64,000 bases of DNA from Leptasterias polaris (GCA_037783415.1 JAZGTN010000060.1:124001-188000), one strand, 5' to 3'; positions 22,661 through 34,874 are shown, numbered from the stretch's first letter. Translations and numbers: made by a program. The notes: generated from the sequence alone by a model not told the origin.

Positions 22661-23439
22661 GCAAAAAAACCCCCCAAAAAACAAACCCAAAAACCCCACA
22701 ACAAAGCAAGCCCACTCAATCCGAGAGTTTTCAGAGGTTATTTTTATACCTCCATTAAGTTACCGGCAGCGTACATCACATCTAACACACAAAAAATCAA
22801 TACAACCGCACATCCTTCCACAGGTGTGCCCCTCGAGGGCTGAAAACACCCCCGAACTCGGAATGGAATACCCCTATATACACCTTATTGAACACAATGA
22901 AACAGTCTAATAATTGACAATAATTGTAACTTAATTGCACATTACTTCTGAATTCTTTCCGCGAAGAAGGAGTGCAGATGGGGCAAATCAAAATGTAATT
23001 GAATATAGAAAATGGCACAAGAAGTTTAGATGGTGGTTTGCATTCAAACCGCGTCTATTCACATGCATTGATTAGTAAGGGGGTGGACATGGCACCTGAC
23101 TGTCACCCACTGGGTGTATTGGGCGTTCATGATGTTCCTAGAAAGGTTACCCACTTAAAGAATGGGTAAAGCCACCTGCAATCCGTGAACGCTGTACGCT
23201 GTAATTTGAGTCACAGAGTTCGATCCATGTGTTTTTGTCAGCCAGCCGGTTTTGGGGAAAACATCAGCCGGGAGCAGCTACCGCTGCTTGCGTAATATAC
23301 TGCACAGTGTTGATGAATTAATGAACTACACAATCGGTGAGAAGGACATGAAGGCGGCTCGGCAGAGAAACAGCGAAACAACCTGATGACGAACGAACAG
23401 ACGTGGTACTTAGCAATCAATCAAAGAGGATATAATAAT
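22661..23439. other. No recognisable feature
   Basis: Nothing recognised. 23070-23230 is GC-richer with short mirror-like patches (CCCACTGGGTGTATTGGGCG) but no defined element. Confidence 0.4.
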
Positions 23440-23590
23440 ACTACTTATTAGGCCTATTTTGTATTTATTAGTTTATCACACCTGATGGGCGTCTCAAGCG
23501 CTCAGTATTTTCTCCTGCAAGGTATGCGGAGCCACACTTTAAATTAGTATGAGACATAATTATTCCTTTACATAGCACCATGTAATGGTA
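23440..23590 (-). mobile_element. SINE 3' half (same family as 8.6-8.9 kb)
   Basis: On the minus strand the segment reads GTGCTATGTAAAGGAATAAT, GTGTGGCTCCGCATACCTTG, CAGGAGAAAATACTGAGCGC and ends with a TATTATTA-like tail. This matches 8755-8880 in order. No tRNA head was found upstream. Confidence 0.7.
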
Positions 23591-25081
23591 GCCAAATCCA
23601 ACAACAAACCAATATTTTTCAAATACCACTCTTTTGAGGAAGTTATCCCGCAATTTTTGTTTCCTCTCTTCTGTGGCATCAAAACGCATCAAAGATGAGA
23701 GAAAAACTAATCCGTAGCCTGCAAGGCTAATCCACCTGAGATATAATCAGATGAAATCTTCACGAGGGAGAGAGTGGGTGGAAATTGCCCAACCTAATGG
23801 GACAGTTTCAGTGAAGCACTTCTAGGATAAGTGTTGAGATATGCGGTGTGGGTAATCTGTAATCAAACAAGAAATCCTCTGGTGAATAAAAAAACAAAAC
23901 AAAAACCTCCCACGCTCGCGTGGATCCTTCCCTCCCGTCGGCCACCGGGTCGCGCACGACGTCTTAACTCCGTCGACAGGTACGAGGTGATCAGTACAGA
24001 CCGCGATGAAACTTACGAGCGGAGCACGTGCATGGGTTGTCAAAACCACCAAATGACATTTCACTTGGGGGGGGGGGGGGGGGGGGGGGTACCGTCTTGC
24101 AGTGGCTGCCTGCCACAGAGCTGATACGATGGAGACGTTGTGCTGTGACGAACAATCTGCACGATTTGAAAGAAGATAGATCGCCCCTGTTGCAGCAGTG
24201 ATGAAAATAGCCTTACAAAAAGACTAGGGTGTGAAGGATTATTTATTCAACGATTTATGACCAAATAAGGGCATACCTTGCCTGTATATTTTTTCTTTCT
24301 TTGTGTGAACATTTGATTTGATTTGAATTGAATTTTTTCGGATAAAACACAGCAAGAACATGGCAAAAGTAAGTACAAAGAACAGGAGGATATCAATGGA
24401 AATAAATAAACAAAGGTAAAAAACAAGAAAGAAAAACTGCACAAAAGAATTCAAGAATAGCCCCCCCCAAAAAAAAAAAAACCAAAACAAAAACAACCCA
24501 AAAACAACAACAAAAAACCCCCAAAACCCCATAACTTAGACTTATTTCCATTTGGCCCTTATAAAAAAACCAGAAAAACGGCAAAAACATGAAACAAAAA
24601 GAAAAGAAAATAGAAACATTAATTTATCCAGCCTTTTACAATGCTGCATTTTGGTGGATTTCTTTTTTCAATGTTGGACATAAACTAAACTTCAAACGAG
24701 AAAATTATTTAACAAAACTTTTTGTCCTCACAATGAAAGTTCTCAATGAATAATGGAATAAGCAACCCTTGGAGAGAAGCAGATTCCTTTTGCTACAAGG
24801 TAAATCTTTGATGACGTGAATTACCGCGAGATTGCCGTATCACCTGCCGTTCGGATTAATTAGTGAGATTTAAAATGGGCAATTAACAGTAGCAAACTGT
24901 AGCGTCAAGACGTCAGAGGATTCCAAGACTTATAAGACAATAATAGATGTACTTTTCCCCATTCTCTTTCAAAATGGTCACGGACAGAAAAACGAGGCCC
25001 CGGTATTTAAAATCCCCGTAATTTTTTCCCGGGGGCACGTTGGTTGTGGGTCTGGTGAGGTACAATAGGCGAGGCTAAGGG
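23591..25081. other. No gene recognised; poly-G and A/C-rich tracts
   Basis: 23915-24030 is GC-rich and open in frames on both strands, without a recognisable product. A G run of about 23 lies at 24067-24089. 24240-24620 is A-rich with C-runs and yields only low-complexity frames. Confidence 0.4.
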
Positions 25082-25153
25082 TATTTGCGATAATCGTAAC
25101 CCTCCGTCCCCGACCGTCGGGAGGTTCTATAGAGGGTTGCGATTATCGCAATA
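25082..25153. repeat. Hairpin-forming inverted repeat
   Basis: The arms TATTTGCGATAATCGTAACC then CTC, and GAG then GGTTGCGATTATCGCAATA, flank a 27-bp GC-rich loop. Only one mismatch disturbs the 22-23 bp arms. Confidence 0.8.
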
Positions 25154-26458
25154 GGCTAAGGGCTAACTCTTTCCCATCGTTGAGGGCTCAATGATAATAA
25201 GTCAGCATTCCAACTGAGACTGCTAAATGAACGCACGTCACACGTGACCTCCATCAACATCATTGCTATATAGTGATTGGCACAGTACTGGTGATGGAGC
25301 AATATTAGTGGCAGAGTTGTAGTGGTATCACCTGTGTCGAGTCCAAGTCCGAGTTTCAAGTGATACTTGGGGGCAAGTCCGAGGGGGAGTCCGAGTCACG
25401 AGTCACATCACTAAATAGTTAAACCCCAAAAGTGTTAATGGCCTGACGTTTCGACCCTAGCAGAGTCTATCTCGAAGGCTCAAACCAGTTCACTTATGTC
25501 TGGATCACTATTGATTGCAAAACAGATGTCGTAAAATAAGAATTTGAAATGAAAAAATAAAGCACATGACCGTGTTTTATTTAGCTTAAACAAAGTTCTT
25601 TACATGCAGTTTAAATGTTATTTTAGGGTCCGTTCAGGTTTTTGTTTTGCCAATGGCCCCGAGCCAGACGAGCCACATTTCTGCTGCATCCGAATTGACA
25701 GATTCGGGTTGGGTCAGTGCCTAGATCAGCGCGTATGCCGCCTAATAATTGCCTATGCTTTAACATTGAAAAGACGTAGTGATACCGTGCGATAAAGGGT
25801 GATATTGGTAAACTATATTGAGACGGGAGTTTGCTCTCTTTGTATTGCATTCAAACCAGGGACCTATAGCAGAAGATAACACCGGAGTCCCCGGTTGGGA
25901 AAAGGTCCCCACTTGGAGAGTGTCTATATACAAAACCAGTGGTTTGATCAAAAAGTTAGTATAAACAAAAGAGGGACATAAGATTTCCAAGATTGCAGGT
26001 GTTTTCTCACTTGTGTGTACGTGTGTGTTTTATATACTTCTTTTTTGATTAAGACAATGACAGCAATAAGTGATTTTGACAAAGTGCTGGCACTTGCGCT
26101 TATCTTTGAATCAAGTTCAGGTAAATGTGGTATTTAAAATACAGTGGGCAGAAAGATGTCTCTCTTTGAATCATAATAACAACTTTTTATTCTATGAAAT
26201 TTTGTTTTAGATGTAAAAGAAAATAACAATACACAGGCTTCTTGTACTCGTCTTTGAAGATCTGAAATGATTAAGATTTGACTTTTAATAGTTGTAATGC
26301 TCGTCCTGACCAATGACACTGATTTGGGTCGCAGGCAGATCATTCTGAACTAAAGTGCGATGACCTTCTATCTGTCAGACAGGCCATAACCTCATTTTTT
26401 AAAGGTGTATTAAATTAACTGTATCTCTTTAATAATAATGTTGTACCTTTACACTAAT
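25154..26458. other. No gene; short dispersed motif
   Basis: 25333-25400 has an imperfect AAGTCCGAG iteration. 25440-25490 contains GGCCTGACGTTTCGACCCTA, whose complement lies in the 8.9-9.1 kb element. The remainder is unrecognised. Confidence 0.4.
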
Positions 26459-26822
26459 TTAAAGGGGCACGTTGCCTTCTGATTGGGCGCTTTGGCCTCT
26501 AAAAGCGTTCGTTTTGAAATGGATATGGTTGGAAAGATATTTTAAAAATAAAGTATAATGGTTCACACAAATGGAATGCCGTGGAATGTTGTGTTTTTTT
26601 GTGTCAATTCGACAAAACACAGTCTGCTTTTTTGACTCCACAAAATGGCGGACCGAAGGGCCTATGTTGTAGTTCAAGAGACCAATCTATGTTTTAAAAA
26701 AGTCACTGCTCACTAATTACAACGCACTGTAGGTTTTTTGTGCATGGACAACTCTTAAAAAGAATAAGGAATAAAACCAAACAGCGATTTGTTAAGAGAT
26801 TTGAAGTGGTGTGCCCCTTTAA
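26459..26822. mobile_element. TTAA MITE, family F copy 1
   Basis: TTAA lies at 26459-26462 and 26819-26822. The left end is TTAAAGGGGCACGTTGCC and the right end is AAGTGGTGTGCCCCTTTAA. The interior has CACAAAATGGCGGACCG. A copy lacking its left end is at 29.27-29.58 kb, and a relative starts at 56.15 kb. Confidence 0.82.
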
Positions 26823-26974
26823 TTTATGCTTTCTTTTCTCGAGTTGTTTCGAAGCTGCCATCTTATGGTCCTAAGTGTTTTAATCTGGTCAGTCATGAAT
26901 CGGATAACGGCCCCATAGGAATGAAAATATATAAATAAAGAAAAAGAAAGAGAAACAAAAAACACTCTCAACTC

Positions 26975-27339
26975 TTAAAGTTATTATACAGGATAGGTTG
27001 AGCTGACAAAATAGTCGCAGACAGTGTGCATGTTTTGTGTGACTGATCAACATACATGAAAAACCTACGAAAGTTTGGGCTTAATCGGTTGTGTGAGTCA
27101 GGAGCAGTGATGTTCAGCATGTAAACACAATGGTCTTAATTTTGGTTGTAACAAACGGCATCAGTTGTTGCGTTTTCTGGTTTGATTTTCAGACACAGTT
27201 TTCTCGAATATGACTTCATTTCAGAGGGAAATATTTTGCAGAAAAAGTGGTTCAGGTATGAATTCATAATCAGGAAGCTTTCAAACTATAACTAAACATG
27301 ATGTTTTTTGTCCTCACCAATTCGGAAAAATACCTTTAA
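26975..27339. mobile_element. TTAA MITE, family B copy 4
   Basis: TTAA lies at 26975-26978 and 27336-27339. The left end is TTAAAGTTATTATACAGG and the right end is CACCAATTCGGAAAAATACC then TTTAA. It is the paralogue of 29737-30111 within the tandem duplication. Confidence 0.8.
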
Positions 27340-27959
27340 ATTTCACTTCTGCATATTTGGAAAAAACATTATGTCAACTCTCTGCTCTGAATAACCATGG
27401 TTCACTTTCACTATAAAGAGGCCTTCAAGCATCTCTAATTGTTTTTCTGCACAGTTGACATTTCATTATCTGTTTGAGAGTGGGTGGACAACTCTTGATT
27501 TCAGATAGCGCCGATGCAAACCCGCGATGTAGATCATGATAAAGTCGACTTCAACCTCGTTCTCACTCAATACAATTAAAGTGTCAACTCCGGAACCCCT
27601 TCTCCCCATAGAAACGAATATAAGTCAGTGCTTCTATAAATGGCATTATCAAGAGGGGGTGGAAAAGGAGGTTAACAAAATCGATAAGACGTCTGAAGAA
27701 AACCATGGTTTTAAATATAGAGAATTAATTTTGAGTCGGTGCTAGTTTTTTATGCACGGTGCTGGTTGATTATTCAAAGTACTGCACTAATGTGCTTCAT
27801 GATGTGGCTAGGGCTGTGGCTCACAGTGGCAATATTAACGTACAAGGAGAGTCAGTAATTCATAGCCATTAGCCATAGCCAAGGATTGTTTCCCGCAAGG
27901 CACTCCTTTTGACAGTGAGTGAATATAGCGTAGTAAATGCCTATGCTGTATTTGCCTCG

Positions 27960-28245
27960 TTCTTCGTTCAATATTTCATGGCTCTAACCGTAAGCAGAGA
28001 GTCGGCGCTTACGGAAGCACAGAATTCCGCGCTACGTCAAGTGTATTTCTCAGGTTAGCAGAGAAGTTTTGCAAGTGCGCATGTGTACTCCACGTTAGCC
28101 TACTATAGGCATTCTTCGCTTACACATCTAGCACAGAAATTCTGCTGCGCTTGCCCTGCAAGCGAAAAATAGTGATGGCAAGTGCAGAATTCGAAGTAGG
28201 TATTAGGGCCTACTATTAAAGCAGAACCATTGAATTTTGCCCAGG
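27960..28245. mobile_element. Family G-like MITE remnant (unit 1)
   Basis: ATGGCTCTAACCGTAAGCAG, GCGCTTACGGAAGCACAGAA and TTCTCAGGTTAGCAGAGAAG resemble family G, but the GGGCCC ends are lost. Its duplicate is at 30768-31012. Confidence 0.6.
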
Positions 28246-28554
28246 TCCTCTAACCGCAAGAATCCACAAAAAGCCGCTGCATACAACCCCCCCCCCCCCC
28301 TGAAAAAATAAATAAATCATAATAATAATTAAATACAAATAAAATAAAATGAACAAATAAAAATAAATATACATAGCGACGAAAAAAACAAACTAACCAA
28401 TCATCAATTGTTTAGAACCTTAAGTTGCATCGAAAACGTGTAACAATCAAGAAACAGTAAAAATGATGTACAATACCCAATTCTTTACCTTAGATAAAAA
28501 AGAGAGTAAACATAGGGCCTACCAGTAAGCCTACCAGTAATGTTATAAACATCA

Positions 28555-28852
28555 CAATACAGTTCGCGGGCAACATAACTAAATGCTGTACCTTATTTTG
28601 AAGCAATGGTCGAGTAAAACGTAAAATAATGTTTGGGCAAAGTAACTCAATGTTGTACCTTATCTTGATGCAAAGAGGGTCAAACGTAATACAGTTTGGA
28701 AAACGTAACTAAATATTGTATCTAATTTTGATGCAAAGAGTGTAAAACGTACAATGCAGTTTGAAAAACTTAACTAAATGTTGTACCTTATCTTGATGCA
28801 AAGAGTGCACAAAAGTACATTACAGTTTTTGAAACGTAATCAAATCTGTATG
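28555..28852. repeat. 65-70 bp minisatellite, ~4.5 copies (unit 1)
   Basis: Units share AACTAAATGTTGTACCTTAT, CTTGATGCAAAGAGTG and AAACGTA...TACAGTTTGGAAAACGT. The same array in unit 2 has only about 2.3 copies. Confidence 0.85.
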
Positions 28853-29736
28853 CTATCTTTAAATAACCTAGATGATGCAAGTCAACTGGTGTGGACACGT
28901 GTTCACAGCTAGCTAGAGATTACCTCATTACCGCGAGATTGGTTTTTCTGCTTAGTTTTCTCAGTAAATGGTTTTCTTGCCCTTGGGCTGTTAAGGTTCT
29001 TCTCTATGGTTTGTAAGGAAACAATTCAAACGCGCCTGTACTTCTCACTTAAGGCAACTAAAGGCTTAATCACTCCACAGGAGGTGAGAAAATGTTTCTT
29101 TTTAAAGATCGTTTTTTATTTTCTTGAACAACATGGTATTGCGTCTGCTTTCTCGATCCAAAAGAGAAACAAGATGAAGACTCCCTTCGGCTATAGAGAA
29201 AGGCTCAAACCGTTGCGAAAAAGCGAAACTGACAAAATTGCTTGGCTGGGAAGTTTTCGTGAAAATAGATACAGTTGGAAAGATACTTTTAAAATAAAGT
29301 GTAATGGTTCACATAAATAGCACTGGAATTGTGTGTTTTTTGGTGTACATTCATGACAAAACACAGTCTGCTTTTCTTAAGATTTGAACCGAATTTTTGA
29401 CTCCACAAAATGGCGGACCGAAGGGCCTATGTTGTATTTCAAGAGACCAATCCATGTTTTAAAAACAAGATCACTCCTCACTAATTACAACGCACTGTAG
29501 GCGTTTTTGTGCACGGATAACTAAGGATAACGAATATTAAGGAGTAATGCCAAGAGATTTGAAGACATTGTGCCCCTTTTATTTATGCTTTCTTTTCTTG
29601 AGTTTTCTCGAAGCTGCGATCTTATGACTCTATAAGTGTTTTAGTCTGGTCAGTTATAAGTCAAAGAGTGGCCCCATAGGAATGAAAATAAATAAAGAAA
29701 GAAAAAGAATGAGAAACAAAAACACACTCTCAACTC

Positions 29737-30111
29737 TTAAAGGTATATACAGAATTTGTTGAGCTGACAAAATAGTCGCAGACAGTGTTCATTTTGTGTG
29801 TGACTGATCAACATACATGAAAAACCTACGAAAGTTTGGGCTTAATCGGTTGTGTGAGATAGTCAGGAGAAAATAGTGATGTTCAGCATGCAAACACAAT
29901 GTTCTTAATTTTGGTTGTAACAAACGAAATCAGTTGTTGCGTTTTCTGTTTTTGTGTTCAGAAAAACAGTTTTCTCGAATATGAATTCATTTCAGAGGAA
30001 AATATTTCTTATAACAAAATTGTTCTGGTATAAATTCATAATCAGGAAGCTTTCAGACTATACTTAAACATTATATTTTGTATCTTTACCAATCCTGTAA
30101 AATACCTTTAA
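29737..30111. mobile_element. TTAA MITE, family B copy 5
   Basis: TTAA lies at 29737-29740 and 30108-30111. The ends are TTAAAGGTATATACAGAATT and TTACCAATCCTGTAAAATAC then CTTTAA. It is the duplicate of 26975-27339. Confidence 0.83.
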
Positions 30112-30767
30112 ATTTCACTTCTGCATATTTTGAAAAAAACGTTATTTCAACTCTCTGTTCTGAATAACCATGGTTCACTTTCACTAAGAGGCCTTCAAGC
30201 ATCTCTAATTGTTTTTCTGCACAGTTGACATTTCATTATCTGTTTGAGAGTGGGAGGACAACTCTTGATTTCAGATAGCGCCGATGCAAACCCGCGATGT
30301 AGATCGTGATATAGTCGACTTCAACCTCGTTCTCACTCAATGCAATTAAAGTGTCAACTCCGGAACACCCCCCCCCCCCCCCCCCCCCCACCTATACATG
30401 TCAGTGCATCTATAATTAATGGCATGATTAAGAGGGGGTGGGAAAAGGATGTTAACAAAATCGATAAGACGTCTGAAGAAGAAAACCATGGTTTTAAATA
30501 TAGAGAATTAGTATTGAATCGGTGCTGGTTTTTTACGCACGATGCTGGTGGATTGTTCAAAGTACTACACTAATTTGCTTCATGATGAGGCTAGGGCTGT
30601 GGCTCACGGTGACAATATTAACGTACGAGGAGAGTCAGTAATCCAAAGCCATTAGCCATAGCCAAGGATTTTGCCACAAGGCACTCCCTTTGACTGAGGC
30701 TGAATATAGAGTGGTAAATGCCTATGCTGTATTTGCTTCGTTCTTCGCGCAATATTTTTACTGATCA

Positions 30768-31012
30768 GGGCCTAATTTCATGGCTCTGCTTGCGGCAAGC
30801 AAAGAGTCAGCGCTTACTTTAGCAGGGAATTCCGCGCTTACGTCAAGCGTATTTCTCAGGTTAGCAGAGAAGTTGTGTGTACTCCACGTTACAAGGCATT
30901 ATTCGCTTACACAGCTAGCACAGAAATTCTGCTGCGCTTGCCTTGCAAGTGAAGATTCATAGGGATGGCAAGCGCAGAATTCGAAGTAGGTAAGCAGAGC
31001 CATGAAGTATTG
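30768..31012. mobile_element. Family G-like MITE remnant (unit 2)
   Basis: GGCCTAATTTCATGGCTCTG opens it and AGGTAAGCAGAGCCATGAAG closes it. It is better preserved than the unit 1 copy and shows the inverted-repeat ends of family G. Confidence 0.7.
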
Positions 31013-31264
31013 CCCAGGTCCTCTAACCGCAAGACACCACAAAAAGCCGCTGCATATAAAAAAAAAAAAAAATTAAAATATAAGAAAGAAAAAAATATAC
31101 AAATAAAAATAAATGTTCAAAGCGACGAAAAAAAACCCCTGACCAATCATCAATTGTTTAGAACCTTAAGTTGTATCGAATACGAGTAACACACAAGCAA
31201 CAGTTATTATGATGTACAATACCCAATACTTTACCTTAGATTAAAACAGAGTAAACATACCAGC

Positions 31265-31412
31265 AGACCTAATGTTGTACCTTATCTTGATGCAAAGAGA
31301 GTAAAACGTATTATACAATACAGTTTGGAAAACGTAACTAAATGTTGTACCTTATCTTGATGCATAGAGTGCAAAAAGTACATTACAGTTTTGGAAACGT
31401 AATCAAATAGTG
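31265..31412. repeat. 65-70 bp minisatellite, ~2.3 copies (unit 2)
   Basis: It has the same unit as 28555-28852 (TGTTGTACCTTATCTTGATG, TACAGTTTGGAAAACG), with fewer copies. Confidence 0.82.
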
Positions 31413-31786
31413 TATGCTACCTTTAAATAACCTAGATGATGAAAGTCAACTGGTGTGGACACGTGTAGATACACGTGTTCACAGCTAGCTAGAGATTACC
31501 TCATTACCGCGAGATTAGTTTTTTCTGCTTAATTTTCTCAGAATGGTTTTCTTGCCCTTGGGCTGTTAAGATCTGTTTTCTATGGCTTGTAAGGAAACAA
31601 TTCAAACGCGTCTGTGCAAGTAAAGGCTTAATCACTCCACGGGAGGTGAGAAAATGTTTCTTTTTAAAGATCGGTTTTTATTTTCTTGAACAACATGGTA
31701 TTGCGTCTGCTTTCTCGATCCAAAAGAGAAACAAGATGAAGACTCCCTTCGGCTATAGAGAAAGGCTCTAACCGTTGCGAAATAGC

Positions 31787-33181
31787 GAAGTTATGAGCAG
31801 ATAAGTCATTTGGAAATATAATATCAAAATTGTCAAACCTGACGCGCGGTTGGATTTATCGTCGTGACTTTAGTTACTGCTTCTGCTCAAGTGAACTGAA
31901 TCTTCACTCTTATAGATTCATCCGCTGGATGACACCAAATCCTGCAATAAATTCACTCTTAGCACGTCCAGATGTGACTTGCATCATTTTACAGTTTCAT
32001 GTTCTCAGCCGGGGTATGAAAAGTCTCAATAAGTACTGATCAGCGGAGGCAATTACAGAGAGGATACCATATCCAAGCCAATAAGATAAGTCCCAAATAC
32101 GAATTATTACCGAGTTGAATAAAGACTACAGCACGCCCGTTATCCCAGCCAGCCCTCTGGTGGTTGGCAATGATTGAACAGGCTATTCGTAGTGTCTGCC
32201 GCGCCCCCAGAGGATTTGGGTGCCAAACTTCGGATCATTTGAGTGGGAGGTCACATACATCAGAAGTACCTTCTTACGTTTGATTGTAACATTACACGGG
32301 AAAAATTGAAGGATTGCAGAAATTGCTTTCGTGAATTTCAAAGTGTATATAATATCAAAAGATTAAGAAGATGGGAACAAGCGTGGCGGGAAAGGTTGAA
32401 CAGCGCGCATTCATCGCCGAACCTAATTCCGAATTTCGTCATGAGAAACCGTAAGCTTTGAACACCCTTGTGAAAAGAAAAAAACCGGTGTCATTTCCGC
32501 GCCATGTAGTTTCAAAGTAGGTTAGTGGGGTACGGTAAGTAGGTTGATACGAGACCCCGGGAAATGGAGTAAAGACACAATGATCTCATTTTGAGCACTA
32601 CTATACGTTGTTGTCGAGGCTGCATAAATGGACTAGACACGCGTGTACATACATTGCTCTCAGTGTACTTTATGCTGTGCATGTTGCAGTGTATAAAAAG
32701 GCGAAGTTGAGAAGTTGAAAATGCGGCCGTAGACTGGTAAGTACTCCAAAATGTCATTACCATAAAAACTTACTTGATGAGAGGCACTGCAGCATTTGAG
32801 CATAAACTATATTGAGAAAGGAACATTACGTAGACAAAAAGCAATAATATGACCCTATGTTAAACCCTGCAGTAAATTATGTTCATATTGTCATTCAGTT
32901 CTGGACGATTCTGCGTATGTTTGGGATTGAAAATGATGTATGTAAACTATAACCTTTCACTTAATTTATTCATGAGTTAGCACTTAATTTATTCATGAGT
33001 TAGCACTCTAAGGCCGCCTCGTGTGTAATTCCACCAACGTCAACCTTGATTTGTGTTTGCTTGCAGTGGCAACCTCGCTCTCAAATGAAACCGAATTCCA
33101 ACTAGAATGTGGTAAACAATCTGCATACTTTAATCAAGTTTACTCGTTAAGTTCACGTCATACAATTAAACACTTAATGCT
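31787..33181. other. No gene; partial family E MITE
   Basis: About 32742-32830 (CATAAAAACTTACTTGATGA, TAAACTATATTGAGAAAGGA) matches one end of family E or A elements. A 20-bp direct duplication (TAATTTATTCATGAGTTAGC) lies at about 32960-33005. The rest is unrecognised. Confidence 0.45.
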
Positions 33182-33328
33182 AAGGCCGTGTCCGAATTAA
33201 CGGCTACAGCTACGGCTACGGCTAGATTTCCGCGTCATCGTGCGTTGAAGTATAGGACGACCTTAGCAACACCCTTAGCAACAGTCTAAGCCGTATAGCT
33301 GTAGCCTCCATTTCGGATACGACCTTAA
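33182..33328. mobile_element. MITE family K copy 1 (CGGCTACGGCTA)
   Basis: The ends are AGGCCGTGTCCGAATTAACG and TTTCGGATACGACCT, with TA on both sides, consistent with a TA target. Inner repeats CGGCTACAGCTACGGC and TATAGCTGTAGCC add to the stem. Related copies are at 33366 and 39041. Confidence 0.78.
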
Positions 33329-33365
33329 TACAGTCCACTTGGGTTCGCCGTACAAAACAAAGTGA

Positions 33366-33487
33366 AGCCACGTCCGAATCAAATGACTACGGCTACTGGC
33401 TACGGCTATGGCTGTTTTCTACAACAAAAATGTTAATATCCGGTGTAATTCTAGCCAAAGGCCACTGGTCAAGCCATTAATTCGGAC
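33366..33487. mobile_element. MITE family K copy 2, interrupted by a LINE
   Basis: It starts AGCCACGTCCGAATCAAATG and CTACGGCTACTGGCTACGG, and ends in AAGCCATTAATTCGGAC, where the LINE insertion begins. The last 10 bases, TAATTCGGAC, recur after the LINE at 34875-34884. Confidence 0.7.
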
Positions 33488-34874
33488 ATGTTATAAAACA
33501 TTTTAACAGTGTGCTGTATAAATTTATTTGGAAAGGTGGCGACAGAGTCGCTAGGAATCAAATGATCAAGAATTACAGTCTTGGAGGTGTTAAAATGGTA
33601 GATTTGAGCTCCTATATTAAGGCTATTAAGTGTACATGGGTCCGCAGACTATTGAAAGCGAATGAGACTCACGGCTGGTGTAGTTTATTGTATAAAATTG
33701 CTAAAATTCCCAACGTGCTTTTCATAGAAGGTGGCTATTCACGGATTACTCGATCACTCAAAGGGGCCACAAAGCCAAATCAGTTCTGGTGGATGTTTTT
33801 AATACTTGGAGTTCCTTTGTACAATGTCATGTTCCAGTTAACCAGAATGATCTCTACAGGAATGTCTTGTGGAACAACCACAGAGTTACAATAGGTAACA
33901 ATTGTATTTTTTACAATCACTGGTATAATAAAGGGGTTAATTTTGTGAGCGATCTATTGGATGATAATGGCACCTTCCTGAGTTTAGATCACTTTAAGTT
34001 AAAGTACAGTATCAAGACAATTTTTTTGGAATACCTTGGGGTCAATTAAGGCCCTTAAGAAATCCTTCAGTAACTTACTTACGGGTGGTACATCTAACAC
34101 TCCTCATCCTTTTATTCCGTTTAATTTGGAAACACTTTTACAAGATAAAAAGGGTTCTACTCGGATTGACCAAATTCTTACGTCTGAAAAAATTGTGGTT
34201 AACAAGTTTATTGATAAATGGGAAACAAAATTGGGCACCCTTTTCCAACAATCAAAATGGTCTGTTTTCTGCAGTATGCCCTTTACAGTTACGTGTGACA
34301 CAAGATTACGGTGGTTCCAATATCGACTGACTCATAGAATACTGGGTACTAATTCTTTTTTGGCTAAAATTGGGAAAAGGGAGAGCGATTTATGTTCCTT
34401 CTGTCATTCTGAGAGTGAAACCCTGATCCACCTATTTTGTACTTGCGAATTTTCTACGTAATTTTGGACCGAAATCAATGGGTGGATCAAGGATGAACTG
34501 GATATAAAAAATTTTTAGACCATGAGGCCAAACTATTCGGTATTCTGAATAAGAAAATGACTGCCCTTAATTTAGTTCTACTGCTAGGCCGTTACCATAT
34601 TTATAGAATGAAGATGAACGGCAGTAAACCTTCTTTGTTATCATTCAAAAAAGAGCTTAAACGGTACTTTCAATTAGAAAAATTCATCTGAATCACAAAT
34701 GACAAACTCGCCAAATTTAATTTGAAATGGGATATATTCTCTACTCTCTGTAATTAGTAATTTAGTTTATTTGTTTTCTATTACATTTGTTGTGATTTGC
34801 AAGAGGATGTATGGTTTAATTGAATAAAAGTTTTTTCCCCCGAGGAAAAAAGAAAAGAAAAAGAAAACAATAAA
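33488..34874 (+). pseudogene. 5'-truncated Tx1/L1-like LINE, ORF2 C-terminal relic
   Basis: This is the dead 3' end of a non-LTR retrotransposon. The relic starts in the region after the reverse transcriptase: LYKFIWKGG then LGGVKMVDLSSYIKAIKCTW (from 33511), typical of the L1/Tx1 C-terminal segment. Near 33790 the frame shifts to the 33789-34049 frame (NQNDLYRNVLWNN, FYNHWYNKG). It shifts again near 34036 to a frame ending in a CCHC-like element, CSFCHSESETLIHLFCTCEF. A stop at 34460-34462 and another near 34517 follow. AATAAA (34824) and an A-rich tail follow. Perfect 10-bp TAATTCGGAC repeats flank it (33478-33487, 34875-34884) as a target-site duplication. The endonuclease and reverse transcriptase regions are absent, as expected from 5' truncation on insertion. 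It cannot encode a working protein. Confidence 0.85.

Larger units (their letters stand above)
26527..29231. repeat. Tandem segmental duplication, unit 1 (~2.7 kb)
   Basis: From GGTTGGAAAGATATTT to the GTTGCGAAAAAGCGAAA end, this block is collinear with 29272-31786. Shared landmarks are the family F right half, the family B MITE, the CCATGGTTCACTTTC block, the GCCGATGCAAACCCGCGATG block, the family G-like element, the 65-70 bp minisatellite and the final TTCGGCTATAGAGAAAGGCT block. Confidence 0.9.
29272..31786. repeat. Tandem segmental duplication, unit 2 (~2.5 kb)
   Basis: It starts inside the family F MITE (AGTTGGAAAGATACTTT), directly after the end of unit 1, and ends at GTTGCGAAATAGCGAAG. 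It is shorter than unit 1 mainly through minisatellite contraction and small indels. It carries a C run (30367-30389) where unit 1 reads CCCCTTCTCCCC, and an A run near 31059 where unit 1 has a C run (28288-28300). Confidence 0.9.

Noticed and set aside
24239..24590. Membrane-like hydrophobic small proteins on the minus strand
   Set aside because: The Phe/Leu/Gly/Trp-rich readings come from an A/C-rich low-complexity tract read backwards.
29006..29320. 104-codon frame
   Set aside because: It crosses the junction of the tandem duplication and is not kept in unit 2, so it is a by-product of the rearrangement.
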